A program made the translations under genes and the position numbers. A stretch of DNA of 64,000 nucleotides from CAZAQK01 sp964535825 (GTDB taxonomy: Bacteria > Pseudomonadota > Alphaproteobacteria > Rickettsiales > SXRF01): contig CAZHUC010000002.1 in the NCBI GenBank assembly GCA_964535825.1, positions 1 to 64,000 on the forward strand, written 5' to 3'. The notes under the pieces were generated by a model. It did not search any database. It was not told where the DNA came from and saw only the letters and a list, made by a program, of their open reading frames with translations. Every line of letters starts with the position of its first letter. Position 1 is the first letter of the stretch. This document shows, piece after piece, positions 17,102 to 25,482 of this stretch.

Positions 17102-17902
17102 ATGAAATCACTCCTCCTCGTCGGCTGTGGAAAAATGGGAAGCGCGATGTTGTCACGTTGGCAAGCATCGAAGCATTTGTCGCGTGCTAAATTTTATGTA
17201 ATCGAACCGTCTGATAGTTTTACTTTTGCCGGCGTCACTCATGTGAAGAATCTGGAATCACTTCCCGATGATGTTGCACCCGAGGTGGTGATGTTCGCTA
17301 TCAAGCCACAATCATTTGATGATATATTGCCGCATTATAAAAAACGTTTTGGAAAAAAGCCTATCTATATTTCTATCGCCGCCGGTAAAACACTCGGGTC
17401 GATGGCGATGCAGCTTGGGGAAGATGCTCAAATTATCCGCGCCATGCCCAACACCCCTGCCCTCATCGGCGAAGGTGCAACGGTATTGTGCGCTCCTTCC
17501 TTCGTTTCGGCCAATACTAAAGAAATGGCCACGCAGCTGATGGAAGCGATCGGCACGGTCACATGGATCCATAAGGAATCGCTGATGGATGCGGTCACCG
17601 CGCTTTCCGGCAGCGGGCCGGCCTATGTGTTCCTGTTCCTCGAAAGCCTGACCGATGCCGGTGTTGAAGCCGGACTTTCTGCCGAAATGGCGCGTATGCT
17701 TGCTGTCCAGACGGTGATGGGCAGTGCAATGCTCGCAGATGAAAATGGCACAGCATTCAGCAAGTTGCGTGAACAGGTCACAAGCCCAGGCGGCACGACT
17801 GAAGCTGCACTGGCCATATTGATGAAAAATGATGCCCTGAAAAGCCTTATCAAAGAAGCCATGAACAGAGCCGCTGAGCGCTCCTGCGAGTTAGCTAAAT
17901 AG
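17102..17902 (+). CDS. proC: Pyrroline-5-carboxylate reductase
   Basis: Final enzyme of proline synthesis, reducing P5C with NAD(P)H in the cytoplasm. The 266-residue protein opens with the dinucleotide loop LLVGCGKMGSAM, has FAIKPQSFDDIL after the Rossmann domain, AMPNTPALIGEGA in the middle, and the C-terminal ALSGSGPAYVFLFLESLTD and VTSPGGTTEAAL signatures. YbjN-domain gene followed by proC is a common alphaproteobacterial pair. All expected motifs are intact. Confidence 0.95.
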   Translation: MKSLLLVGCGKMGSAMLSRWQASKHLSRAKFYVIEPSDSFTFAGVTHVKNLESLPDDVAPEVVMFAIKPQSFDDILPHYKKRFGKKPIYISIAAGKTLGSMAMQLGEDAQIIRAMPNTPALIGEGATVLCAPSFVSANTKEMATQLMEAIGTVTWIHKESLMDAVTALSGSGPAYVFLFLESLTDAGVEAGLSAEMARMLAVQTVMGSAMLADENGTAFSKLREQVTSPGGTTEAALAILMKNDALKSLIKEAMNRAAERSCELAK

Positions 17903-17948
17903 TTATTTATCAGTATTTTAGATAATTTTGTGCATTGCAACATTTTTC

Positions 17949-17977
17949 TTGACGGTTGCGGCCTTTTGTGCGAATAT
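17949..17977 (+). promoter_or_regulatory. Sigma-70 promoter of the phasin gene
   Basis: TTGACG (17949-17954), a 17-nt spacer, and GAATAT (17972-17977). It lies about 50 nt before the phasin start. Directly upstream is TGCATTGCAACATT (17931-17944), a TGC-rich site sharing TGCAACATT with the palindrome at 3578-3593, where a PHA-responsive repressor could bind. Confidence 0.55.
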
Positions 17978-18028
17978 GCCCCCAATACAAATACCCCCCT
18001 GCTAATGACATATATAAGGAGACTGACC

Positions 18029-18442
18029 ATGAACTATAACAACGCATTCAATGATTCTTTCAAAAACATGTGGGATTTCAACCAGCTGTTCTCTACCCAG
18101 CGCCGTAACATCGAAGCGCTTGCTGAGATCAACCAGACCATCGTGGAAGGCGCGCAAGCCATTTCTCGTCGTCAGGCTGAAGTTGTGCGTGACAATGTTG
18201 AGAACGTACTGAAAGCATCTAAAGACATGCTGACCGGTGGCTCACCTGAAAACAGCATTGCAAAGCAAGCTGATTTCACCAAAGCGATCTTCGAGAACAC
18301 GCTGTCTAACATGCGCGAAGTGACCGAAATGGTGACCAAATCTGGTTTCGAAGCATTCGACGTGCTTAACAAGCGTACCGCTGAAAGCCTCGAAGAGATC
18401 AGCCGTGCTTCAAACAACGTTGCTAAGAAAAAATCTGCTTAA
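18029..18442 (+). CDS. Phasin family protein
   Basis: A 137-residue helical, amphipathic protein that would coat polyhydroxyalkanoate granules. The pattern FNQLFSTQRRNIEALAEINQ followed by SRRQAEVVRDNVENVLKASK is typical of Phasin_2 proteins in Alphaproteobacteria; the C-terminus ends in a basic AKKKSA tail. The ATG at 18029 is chosen because AAGGAG lies 7 nt upstream; the longer ORF from 17930 would pass through the promoter. A strong terminator follows, so it is a single-gene unit. The PHA depolymerase at 45523 supports a working PHA cycle, although no PHA synthase is in the window. Confidence 0.9.
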   Translation: MNYNNAFNDSFKNMWDFNQLFSTQRRNIEALAEINQTIVEGAQAISRRQAEVVRDNVENVLKASKDMLTGGSPENSIAKQADFTKAIFENTLSNMREVTEMVTKSGFEAFDVLNKRTAESLEEISRASNNVAKKKSA

Positions 18443-18462
18443 TTGATCTTTTCTGACTGAAT

Positions 18463-18495
18463 AAAAAACCCGCATAGCAATATGCGGGTTTTTTT
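18463..18495. terminator. Bidirectional rho-independent terminator (phasin/uvrC)
   Basis: CCCGCATA-GCAA-TATGCGGG is an 8-bp stem with a GCAA loop, with a T run on the right (18489-18495) for the phasin gene and an A run on the left (18463-18468) that acts as a T run for the oppositely oriented uvrC, whose stop codon lies within the right T run. Confidence 0.85.
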
Positions 18496-20356
18496 ATTGT
18501 CCGGAATCCCCATGAAAATGATCATATATCTGGCGGGCGATGGCTTTATTGATGCCTTCCACCTTTTCTATCTCTGTGATACTCGCACCTGATAGTTCGC
18601 GCACTGAACCAAAACGCTGAAGCAGTGCCTTCTTGCGACGAGGGCCGATCGATGGAATAGCATCCAGCTCAGACACTTGCATAGTCTTTGCACGTTTGCT
18701 GCGATGTGTGCCGATAGCGAAACGGTGCGCTTCATCGCGCATTCTTTGCAGGGAATGCAGCACAGGGCTTTCATACGGCAACTGGAAAGCCTCCTTACCC
18801 GGAACGTGGAAGAATTCGCGGCCAGCGTTGCGGTCTTCTCCTTTTGAAATAGCAACATAAGGAATATCGCTGATGCCTAACTCCTCGAACACTTTGGTGG
18901 CAACAGAAAGCTGCCCTGCCCCGCCATCGATCAGCACCAGATCTGGTAACTTTGATGTGTCCTCTTCTTCCTGCAACTTGCTGAAGCGGCGCGTCAGCAC
19001 TTCACGCAACATGCCGTAATCATCACCCGGCACGATGTCTGCCTGTTTGATGTTGAACTTGCGGTATTCCGCCTTCATGAATCCTTCCGGCCCTGCCACG
19101 ATCATGCCGCCCACAGCATTCGTGCCGCTGATATGGCTGTTGTCATATACTTCAATGCGCTTAGGCATCTCATCCAGCCCGAACAATGCCTGTATTTCCT
19201 GCAACACCTCACGCTGCGATACATGAATGGAAATGTGCCGTTTCAATGCTTCTGCGGCATTCTTCGCTGCCATGTCTATGAACTCACGTTTATCGCCACG
19301 CAGCGGATGGATGATCTCCACCTTATAATCCGTGTTCATACGCAGCGCGTCTTCAAGCAGCGCCGATTCCTTCATCACATGACTCACCAGAATGAGGTTC
19401 GGTATCGGTTGGGTCTGGTAGAACTGCCCGATGAAGCTGGAAATGATCTCTTCATCACTGTGCGATGCGGTATGCGCCGGAAACCATGTCTTGCTGCCGT
19501 AATTCCTGCCCCCCCTCACCGCGAACAGAATGATGCACGCACTGCCTGCATCACGCGCGAGGGCGATTACATCCGCATTGCCAATGGTCGAGGTAGAAGC
19601 AGAGAGTTGTTGCTGCACAGTGTTGATGGCACGGATGCGGTCACGCACGACGCGTGCCTTCTCGTATTCCATCTTCAGGCTCAGTGATTGCATTTCCTCT
19701 GTCAGATGGTCGCGCACCTGCTGGTTCTTGCCGGAAAGGAATGCCTGAGCCTGCAACACCAGATCGGCATAATCTTGTGGTGTGATCTTGTTCACGCACG
19801 GGGCAGAACACCGCTTTATCTGATACTGCAAACAAGGACGCGTGCGGTTCTTGAACACATTATCCGAGCATGGGCGCAGCAGGAACGCCTTTTGCAGCAA
19901 CACCAGCATTTCATTGACAGCATGCGCCGATACGAACGGGCCGAAATACTTTCCCTTCTTCGTCTTTGCTCCGCGATGTTTTCCGATGCGACTATAGTCA
20001 TGATCACCGGAAAAGAAAATGTACGGGAACGATTTATCATCTTTCAGAAGTATGTTGTAACGCGGCAAAAATTTCTTCACCAGATTTGCTTCGAGCAAAA
20101 ATGCTTCCGCTTCCGAACGCGTCGTTGTGATGTCAACCGTTGCAACTTGCGACACCATCTTTTGCAACCGTGTGTTGAGTGCCGGTGTATTCACATACGA
20201 TGCAACACGCGCTTTCAAATTCTTTGCCTTGCCGATGTACAGCGCGTTTCCCGCTTCATCGATCATGCGATAGATGCCAGAAGTCTCCGGCATGCTTTGC
20301 TGGAAGCGCTTTATGTTCGCACTGCCTTGTGCGAGTGATGGAAGTTTTGTGTTCAT
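18494..20356 (-). CDS. uvrC: Excinuclease ABC subunit C
   Basis: Nuclease subunit of nucleotide excision repair that cuts on both sides of lesions. The 620-residue protein has the GIY-YIG nuclease (about residues 20-98; SGIYRMIDEAGNALYIGKAK), a UVR motif for UvrB contact (about 205-240), the RNase H-like nuclease (YDNSHISGTNAVGGMIV and DLVLIDGGAGQL, with catalytic acids) and C-terminal helix-hairpin-helix repeats (IPSIGPRRKKALLQRFG). Length is normal. The start at 20356 is a good ATG; its upstream region is the long AT-rich gap. Confidence 0.96.
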   Translation of the reverse strand: MNTKLPSLAQGSANIKRFQQSMPETSGIYRMIDEAGNALYIGKAKNLKARVASYVNTPALNTRLQKMVSQVATVDITTTRSEAEAFLLEANLVKKFLPRYNILLKDDKSFPYIFFSGDHDYSRIGKHRGAKTKKGKYFGPFVSAHAVNEMLVLLQKAFLLRPCSDNVFKNRTRPCLQYQIKRCSAPCVNKITPQDYADLVLQAQAFLSGKNQQVRDHLTEEMQSLSLKMEYEKARVVRDRIRAINTVQQQLSASTSTIGNADVIALARDAGSACIILFAVRGGRNYGSKTWFPAHTASHSDEEIISSFIGQFYQTQPIPNLILVSHVMKESALLEDALRMNTDYKVEIIHPLRGDKREFIDMAAKNAAEALKRHISIHVSQREVLQEIQALFGLDEMPKRIEVYDNSHISGTNAVGGMIVAGPEGFMKAEYRKFNIKQADIVPGDDYGMLREVLTRRFSKLQEEEDTSKLPDLVLIDGGAGQLSVATKVFEELGISDIPYVAISKGEDRNAGREFFHVPGKEAFQLPYESPVLHSLQRMRDEAHRFAIGTHRSKRAKTMQVSELDAIPSIGPRRKKALLQRFGSVRELSGASITEIEKVEGINKAIARQIYDHFHGDSGQ

Positions 20357-20757
20357 CTATTGTAATAGAACAATTTTTTTTACCTGAAATTCAACTGATA
20401 AAAGTAATCCACGAAACCTGTGGATAACTCTGTTTGTAACCCTTTTTCGTACTCCTCGGATGCAAGAAAATCCATGGATTCATCATTTCTGCCTAAAAAA
20501 TAGGCAGTTTGTCAACGTATTGTTTTTTCTGCCATTATCATTATTAGTTAACGCTACAACTTATAGGTTTAATCCTTTCTTTATCGTTTTGTTACAGCCC
20601 TACTAATTCTGTGTACAAAAACATGGAAATATTTTCCCCATCATAAAAACCTCGGCAAAATTTTCCTACATAAATATACTGACTGATATAGTTTGTGCTT
20701 ACCAATATGAAATAATTACTTCATATACAATAGTAGTTCGTATCTAACAGGGAATAC
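20357..20757. other. 401-bp AT-rich gene-free gap
   Basis: No coding region is supported here. It separates the divergent uvrC and Kef-type genes. It contains one consensus DnaA box, TGTGGATAA (20419-20427), a near match TAATCCACG just before it (20405-20413), and a perfect hairpin CTGCCTA-AAAAA-TAGGCAG (20489-20507). The remainder is poly-A/T rich. Promoters for the two flanking genes must lie here but no consensus pair is convincing. Confidence 0.6.
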
Positions 20758-22470
20758 ATGCATACATCGGAACAACTCGTCCACATTGTTGTGTTACTGC
20801 TTGCAGCAGTGGCGATCGTTGGCACGTTCCGATTTATCCGTTTAAGTCCTGTACTTGGCTATCTGGTGGCTGGCACGATCATCGGTCCGTTCGGACTTTC
20901 TGTCATCGAAGGCCATGAATATGCCAAAGGTATCGCTGAATTCGGTGTGATATTCCTGCTGTTTATCATTGGTCTCGAATTATCTTTTGAACGCCTGCGC
21001 AGCATGCGTACGCATGTGTTCGGCTTTGGCGGCGCGCAGTTCATAGTGACCGCTGCTATCATCACCTTGCTGTTCGTAGGGTTCGGTGGCGATACCACTT
21101 CAGCCTTTATCATCGGTAGCGGTCTTGCCCTTTCTTCCACCGCGATCGTGCTGCAGGTAGTTAGCGAACAAGGAGAAAAATCCTCGCAAATAGGCAGACT
21201 CTCGCTTGCTACACTTATCTTGCAAGATTTGGCGGTTATCCCGCTCCTCGTATTCGTTTCGCTAAGCGCCGAGGGCGGATCACTGATCGCAGCCATCAGT
21301 GATGCAACACTTAAAGCAGCTATCGCACTTACTGTCATCTTCATCGCCGGCAGGCTTCTGCTGCGTCCGCTCTTCAGACTCATCGCCTCCATGGAAAGCA
21401 CAGAGCTCTTCACGGCAACGACCATGCTGGTCGTACTTGGTGTTGCGGCAGCAACCAGCATTGCAGGTCTCTCACCTGCGCTTGGTGCGTTCATCGCAGG
21501 ACTGCTGGTGGCAGAAACAGAATTCAAGCCACAGGTAGAATCTGACATCTTGCCGTTCAAAGGCCTGTTGCTTGGCTTTTTCTTCATGTCCGTCGGCATG
21601 TCACTCAATCTTGATATGATGATCGACAAATTTGCTGGCATCATTGGCCTTGCCGTCGCACTCATGGCGACCAAAGCACTCATTATCATGGGATTGTGCC
21701 GTGTGTTCGGATTCGGGCTTTCCACTGCTGTGCATTGCGGCCTGCTGCTTTCGCAAGGCAGTGAGTTCGCCTTTGTGCTGTTCGCACTGGCAAGCAGCCA
21801 GAGCATGCTAAGCAATGATCTTTCCCAGATATTACTGGTAGTGGTCACCGTCAGTATGGCGCTCACCCCGCTCATCGCGCAGTTGGGCAAGAAATTTGCG
21901 CACATGCTGGAACAACATGCGCTGTCGCGCCCACGCATGATGATCGAAGAAACGCTTGATCTAAGCCACCATGTTATCATCAGCGGTTATGGCCGTGTGG
22001 GACATACCGTGGCACGTTTGCTTGAAGCAGAAAATATCACCTACTCTGCCATTGATATGGATTCCTTCCTGGTTGCGAAAGAGCGCAAGGCCGGTGTGCC
22101 TGTATTTTATGGCGATACCACGCGCATCCATGTACTGAACGCACTGGGCATCGCGCGTGCGCGTGCACTTATTATCACCCATACCGATATTCGCGTGGCG
22201 CTCCAGACCATCGCCGTGGTGCGCGAGATCAACCCGGAACTGCCTATTATCACCAGGGCAAAGAATATTGAACAAGTACAGAAGCTTGAAAGAGCTGGCG
22301 CGAATCTGGCCGTGGCCGAGATGTTTGAGACCAGCCTTCAACTTTCCGGCGCATTGCTTAAACATCTGGGCGTTAACGAATACGAAATATCAAGGATTAT
22401 CGATATGTTCCGCGCTGAAGACTATGCCCTTACCCGCTCGGCGGAAAAACTCCCCACGGGCGCAAATTAG
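20758..22470 (+). CDS. Kef-type monovalent cation:proton antiporter
   Basis: A 570-residue inner-membrane protein of the CPA2 family. The N-terminal part (about residues 1-385) has a dozen or so hydrophobic segments with LGYLVAGTIIGPFGLS and FGVIFLLFIIGLELSFERLR near the start; the C-terminal part (about 399-515) is a TrkA-N/RCK-like nucleotide-binding domain beginning HVIISGYGRVGHTVARLL. It probably exchanges K+ or Na+ for protons and may be gated by NAD(H) or glutathione adducts, as KefB/KefC are. An AGGGAA ribosome site precedes the ATG. The TrkA-C domain is missing, as in Kef proteins. Confidence 0.9.
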   Translation: MHTSEQLVHIVVLLLAAVAIVGTFRFIRLSPVLGYLVAGTIIGPFGLSVIEGHEYAKGIAEFGVIFLLFIIGLELSFERLRSMRTHVFGFGGAQFIVTAAIITLLFVGFGGDTTSAFIIGSGLALSSTAIVLQVVSEQGEKSSQIGRLSLATLILQDLAVIPLLVFVSLSAEGGSLIAAISDATLKAAIALTVIFIAGRLLLRPLFRLIASMESTELFTATTMLVVLGVAAATSIAGLSPALGAFIAGLLVAETEFKPQVESDILPFKGLLLGFFFMSVGMSLNLDMMIDKFAGIIGLAVALMATKALIIMGLCRVFGFGLSTAVHCGLLLSQGSEFAFVLFALASSQSMLSNDLSQILLVVVTVSMALTPLIAQLGKKFAHMLEQHALSRPRMMIEETLDLSHHVIISGYGRVGHTVARLLEAENITYSAIDMDSFLVAKERKAGVPVFYGDTTRIHVLNALGIARARALIITHTDIRVALQTIAVVREINPELPIITRAKNIEQVQKLERAGANLAVAEMFETSLQLSGALLKHLGVNEYEISRIIDMFRAEDYALTRSAEKLPTGAN

Positions 22471-22473
22471 CTG

Positions 22474-22501
22474 TTTACAAGCCCCTTTTATGTGTTAGAT
22501 T
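22474..22501 (+). promoter_or_regulatory. Possible promoter of prs
   Basis: TTTACA (22474-22479), 16-nt spacer, TAGATT (22496-22501). It would give a leader of about 120 nt before prs that includes the hairpin at 22553-22587. Confidence 0.35.
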
Positions 22502-22552
22502 GCCGCACCTTAATAATAATCTCAGGCGCGAGCCACGCTGATATGGCCGTGT

Positions 22553-22587
22553 CCATCTGGTAGGTGTTTTTATCACCCGGCAGATGG
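22553..22587 (+). other. Hairpin in the prs leader
   Basis: CCATCTG (22553-22559) pairs with CAGATGG (22581-22587), and inside a 3x3 loop GGTG (22563-22566) pairs with CACC (22574-22577). There is no T run after it, so it is not a terminator. It sits 40 bp before the prs start and might be a leader regulatory element. Confidence 0.3.
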
Positions 22588-22626
22588 ATGGTTTGCTTTG
22601 CCTGGAAAACAAAGGGTGCATGAAGC

Positions 22627-23562
22627 ATGAAAATACTGGCCTGCAATAGCAACATCCCCCTCGCCCAATCGATGGCGGATTACCTCGGCGTTCCATTGAC
22701 CAACGCTGATGTGAAACGTTTTGCCGATCAGGAAGTGTTCGTTGAAGTGCATGAGAACGTACGCGGTGAAGACGTGTTCGTGCTGCAATCAACATCTTAT
22801 CCTGCGAACGACCATATCATGGAACTTCTGGTATGCCTTGATGCGCTGCGTCGTGCATCTGCCCGCCGTGTTACTGCGGTCGTTCCCTATTATGGTTATG
22901 CCCGTCAGGATCGCAAGATGGGTTCACGCACACCGATCTCTGCTAAGCTGGTGGCGAATCTTATTACCGCAGCAGGTGCGCACCGCGTACTCACAGTGGA
23001 TCTGCACGCTGGCCAGATACAAGGATTCTTCGATATCCCGCTCGACCATTTGTATGCTGCACCAGTGATCGTGAGCGATATCAAGGCTCACTATAAAGAC
23101 CTGAGCAATATCGTGGTGGTATCGCCTGACGTAGGTGGTGTGGTGCGTGCACGTAGACTGGCTAACCGTCTGCAGGCAGATCTTGCCATCGTTGACAAAC
23201 GCCGCGAGAAGGCTGGCGAATCTGAAGTAATGAACATCATCGGTGATGTGGAAGGCCGTGATTGCATTATGCTGGATGACATCGTGGATTCTGCAGGCAC
23301 GTTGTGTAATGCCGCACAGGCACTCAAAAATGCCGGTGCTTCTTCTGTATCCGCGTATGTAACGCACGGTGTGCTTTCCGGTAAGGCTGTTGAGCGTGTT
23401 GAGAAATCAGTACTGAGCTCGCTGGTCATTACCGACACCATCATGACCACCGAAGCCGCAAAGAAAGCAAAGAATATACGCGTTGTTTCCGTTGCACCGC
23501 TCCTTGGCGAAGCCATTAAGCGTATCAGCAGCGAAACATCAGTATCGAGTTTATTTGATTAG
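22627..23562 (+). CDS. prs: Ribose-phosphate pyrophosphokinase
   Basis: Makes PRPP from ribose-5-phosphate and ATP, feeding purine, pyrimidine, histidine and tryptophan synthesis. The 311-residue protein shows the catalytic flexible loop region YYGYARQDRKMGSRTPIS, the VDLHAGQIQGFFDIP segment, and the PRPP loop DDIVDSAGTLCNAA. It leads the conserved alphaproteobacterial order prs-rplY-pth-ychF. Length and motifs are normal. Confidence 0.97.
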   Translation: MKILACNSNIPLAQSMADYLGVPLTNADVKRFADQEVFVEVHENVRGEDVFVLQSTSYPANDHIMELLVCLDALRRASARRVTAVVPYYGYARQDRKMGSRTPISAKLVANLITAAGAHRVLTVDLHAGQIQGFFDIPLDHLYAAPVIVSDIKAHYKDLSNIVVVSPDVGGVVRARRLANRLQADLAIVDKRREKAGESEVMNIIGDVEGRDCIMLDDIVDSAGTLCNAAQALKNAGASSVSAYVTHGVLSGKAVERVEKSVLSSLVITDTIMTTEAAKKAKNIRVVSVAPLLGEAIKRISSETSVSSLFD

Positions 23563-23584
23563 AATTTTTTAAAGGAGAAAGACA

Positions 23585-24301
23585 ATGACTAAAGAAAATA
23601 CAAAGAAAGCAGGCTTAGAGGCCTTCTCTCGTGACAAAAGCGGTAAGGGTGCAGCTCGTAGCCTGCGTCGCGATGGCAAAGTGCCAGCCGTGATCTACAG
23701 CAAGGCAAGCGCGCCTGTTTCTATCTCAGTAAAATCTAACGAACTGCGCCAGGAATATATGCGTGGCCGTTTCCGTTCACGCCTGATCGACCTGATGCTT
23801 GATGGCAAAGTGGTCAAAGCCCTTCCGAAAGACGTGCAGTTCCATCCGGTCAGCGACCAGATCGAACATGTTGACTTCATCAAGGTTGAAGCTGGTGTTG
23901 CTGTGAACGTACAGATCCCTGTAAAATTCATCGGCCAGGAAAAATCTGTTGGTCTGAAAAAGGGTGGCGTACTCAACATTGTTCGTCACGAAGTGGAATT
24001 CCACTGCCTGCCAGAAGCAATCGTTGCGCACATCGAAATCAATATCGAAGAAATGGATATCGGTGACAGCGTACACATCAACGATGTGAAACTGCCTGCA
24101 GGTATCACACCGGTAATCAAGCGTAACTTCACCATCGCAACCGTTGCAGGCCGCAGCGCGTCTATGGAAGAAGAAGTTAAACCAGTTGCAGCAGCAGCTG
24201 ATGGCGCAGCTCCAGCCGCTGATGGTGCAGCCGCTCCTGCAGCAGCCGGTGCAGCAGCAGCTCCTGCCGCTGACGCTAAGAAGGAAGAAGGCAAGAAATA
24301 G
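23585..24301 (+). CDS. rplY: 50S ribosomal protein L25 (Ctc/TL5 type)
   Basis: Binds 5S rRNA in the large subunit. Residues about 10-100 form the L25 5S-binding domain (GAARSLRRDGKVPAVIYSKA), and residues 105-195 the TL5 C-terminal domain. The last 45 residues are a low-complexity Ala/Pro-rich tail made of repeated AAPAADGAA-like units ending in a charged EEGKK. Such tails occur in other alphaproteobacterial L25 proteins. AAGGAG lies 7 nt before the ATG. It follows prs by 22 bp. Confidence 0.95.
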   Translation: MTKENTKKAGLEAFSRDKSGKGAARSLRRDGKVPAVIYSKASAPVSISVKSNELRQEYMRGRFRSRLIDLMLDGKVVKALPKDVQFHPVSDQIEHVDFIKVEAGVAVNVQIPVKFIGQEKSVGLKKGGVLNIVRHEVEFHCLPEAIVAHIEINIEEMDIGDSVHINDVKLPAGITPVIKRNFTIATVAGRSASMEEEVKPVAAAADGAAPAADGAAAPAAAGAAAAPAADAKKEEGKK

Positions 24302-24313
24302 TCTGTTGGTCGT

Positions 24314-24371
24314 GAGCCATGAGCCTTTGGTCGAACATATTGGCCAGATTCGGGCGCGTGGCTCATGACTC
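24314..24371. repeat. Inverted repeat between rplY and pth
   Basis: GAGCCATGAGCC (24314-24325) and GGCTCATGACTC (24360-24371) are inverse of each other at 11 of 12 positions, with a 34-nt loop. There is no T run after the right arm. The repeat contains the ATG at 24319 that would lengthen Pth by 20 residues, a reason to prefer the later start. Confidence 0.5.
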
Positions 24372-24378
24372 GCAAGCT

Positions 24379-24951
24379 ATGACGGCTTTTCTTCTCATCG
24401 GCCTTGGCAATCCGGGCACGCGCTACGCGCATAACCGCCATAACATTGGATTTATGGCAATTGATGCGATTGCCGAAAAATACGGATTCTCCAACTGGTC
24501 ACAGAAGTTCCAGGGACATGTTGCAGAAGGCAAAATAGGTACACATAAAGTGTTCCTGCTCAAGCCGCAGACCTTCATGAATCTGTCTGGTGAAAGTGCT
24601 GGTGCGCTTGCCCGCTTTTACAAGATCCCGCTGGAAAATGTCATTGTGTTCCATGACGAGCTCGATCTGCCACTGGCAAAAGTGCGGGTAAAATGTGGCG
24701 GTGGCAATGGCGGACATAACGGCCTCAAAAGCCTTGATGCCCATCTTGGTCAGGACTATTGGCGTGTGCGTATGGGTATCGGGCATCCGGGTGATAAGGA
24801 TATGGTCTCTCCGTATGTGCTGTCAGATTTCAGCAAAGAGGAAACACCGGCGGTAGTGGCACTATGTACTACATCAGCAAAACAAATAGATCTGCTGCTG
24901 GCACGCGATGATGCGGAGTTTATGAACAAGATCACGTTATCAATGAAGTAA
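24379..24951 (+). CDS. pth: Peptidyl-tRNA hydrolase
   Basis: Releases tRNA from prematurely dropped peptidyl-tRNA. With the start at 24379 the protein has 190 residues, the usual Pth size, and begins with TAFLLIGLGNPGTRYAHNRHN; His21 is the catalytic base. The substrate-binding Asn/Asp residues are present (TFMNLSGES, FHDELDLP, CGGGNGGHNGLKS). An ATG at 24319 is also in frame but falls in an inverted repeat. Third gene of the prs-rplY-pth-ychF group. Confidence 0.95.
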   Translation: MTAFLLIGLGNPGTRYAHNRHNIGFMAIDAIAEKYGFSNWSQKFQGHVAEGKIGTHKVFLLKPQTFMNLSGESAGALARFYKIPLENVIVFHDELDLPLAKVRVKCGGGNGGHNGLKSLDAHLGQDYWRVRMGIGHPGDKDMVSPYVLSDFSKEETPAVVALCTTSAKQIDLLLARDDAEFMNKITLSMK

Positions 24952-24965
24952 GGATAGAAATTATC

Positions 24966-25457
24966 ATGAGAAATAGACAGTACTTTGGCCCGCGGCTTTA
25001 TACGCGCCTGCACGATACGCTGAAAGCAACTATTTCCACGCTTCAGCAGGCAATTAAAGTCTCTGAAACATTGTCAAACCGCTCAGAAAATGCAAACTAC
25101 CCTGCTGCCAAAACGGCTGCAGAAGCAGCACTGGAAAATGCTCAAACTGCATTCAGACGCGCTGAGGAATTCACTGCGGGCTGGAGTGAGCAAATATCAA
25201 AAGATAATGCTAAAACACTGCTACCGGATATAAGAGCGATACAAGATTCCATTGTATTGATGAACACTGCACTCAAAGAAGGTATTAAAGAAGACGGCAT
25301 TGCTACCCAACCTGTTTCTGGCCGCGCTGCAAGCGTACACCTGCAGGATTTCATGAAAATGGCAAACGAACTCAAAACACTCGATGGCCATATGCTGAGT
25401 TATATCAACCCCAGACGCAGCGGCGGACAAGATGGCGGCCGCGGCGGCAGATCATAG
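24966..25457 (+). CDS. Hypothetical helical protein with RG-rich tail (163 aa)
   Basis: Not recognised. Predominantly alpha-helical from about residue 10 to 145 (LHDTLKATISTLQQAIKVSE; AKTAAEAALENAQTAFRRAEE), ending in a short Gly/Arg-rich tail (GGQDGGRGGRS) reminiscent of RNA-binding RGG tails. It lies between pth and ychF, which are normally adjacent, 14 bp after pth and 25 bp before ychF, so it is probably co-transcribed with them. Function unknown; an RNA- or ribosome-related role is only a guess from context. Confidence 0.65.
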   Translation: MRNRQYFGPRLYTRLHDTLKATISTLQQAIKVSETLSNRSENANYPAAKTAAEAALENAQTAFRRAEEFTAGWSEQISKDNAKTLLPDIRAIQDSIVLMNTALKEGIKEDGIATQPVSGRAASVHLQDFMKMANELKTLDGHMLSYINPRRSGGQDGGRGGRS

Positions 25458-25482
25458 AATAATCAAGTCATAAGGAATTATC

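Noticed and set aside
20357..20757. Chromosome replication origin
   Set aside because: Only one consensus DnaA box and one near match are present, and the usual origin neighbours are absent; not enough to call an origin.
20859..21980. Long minus-strand ORF (373 codons) opposite the Kef-type gene
   Set aside because: It lies wholly inside the coding strand of a clear antiporter, has a low-complexity Ser/Met/Asn-rich composition typical of antisense frames and no homology pattern.
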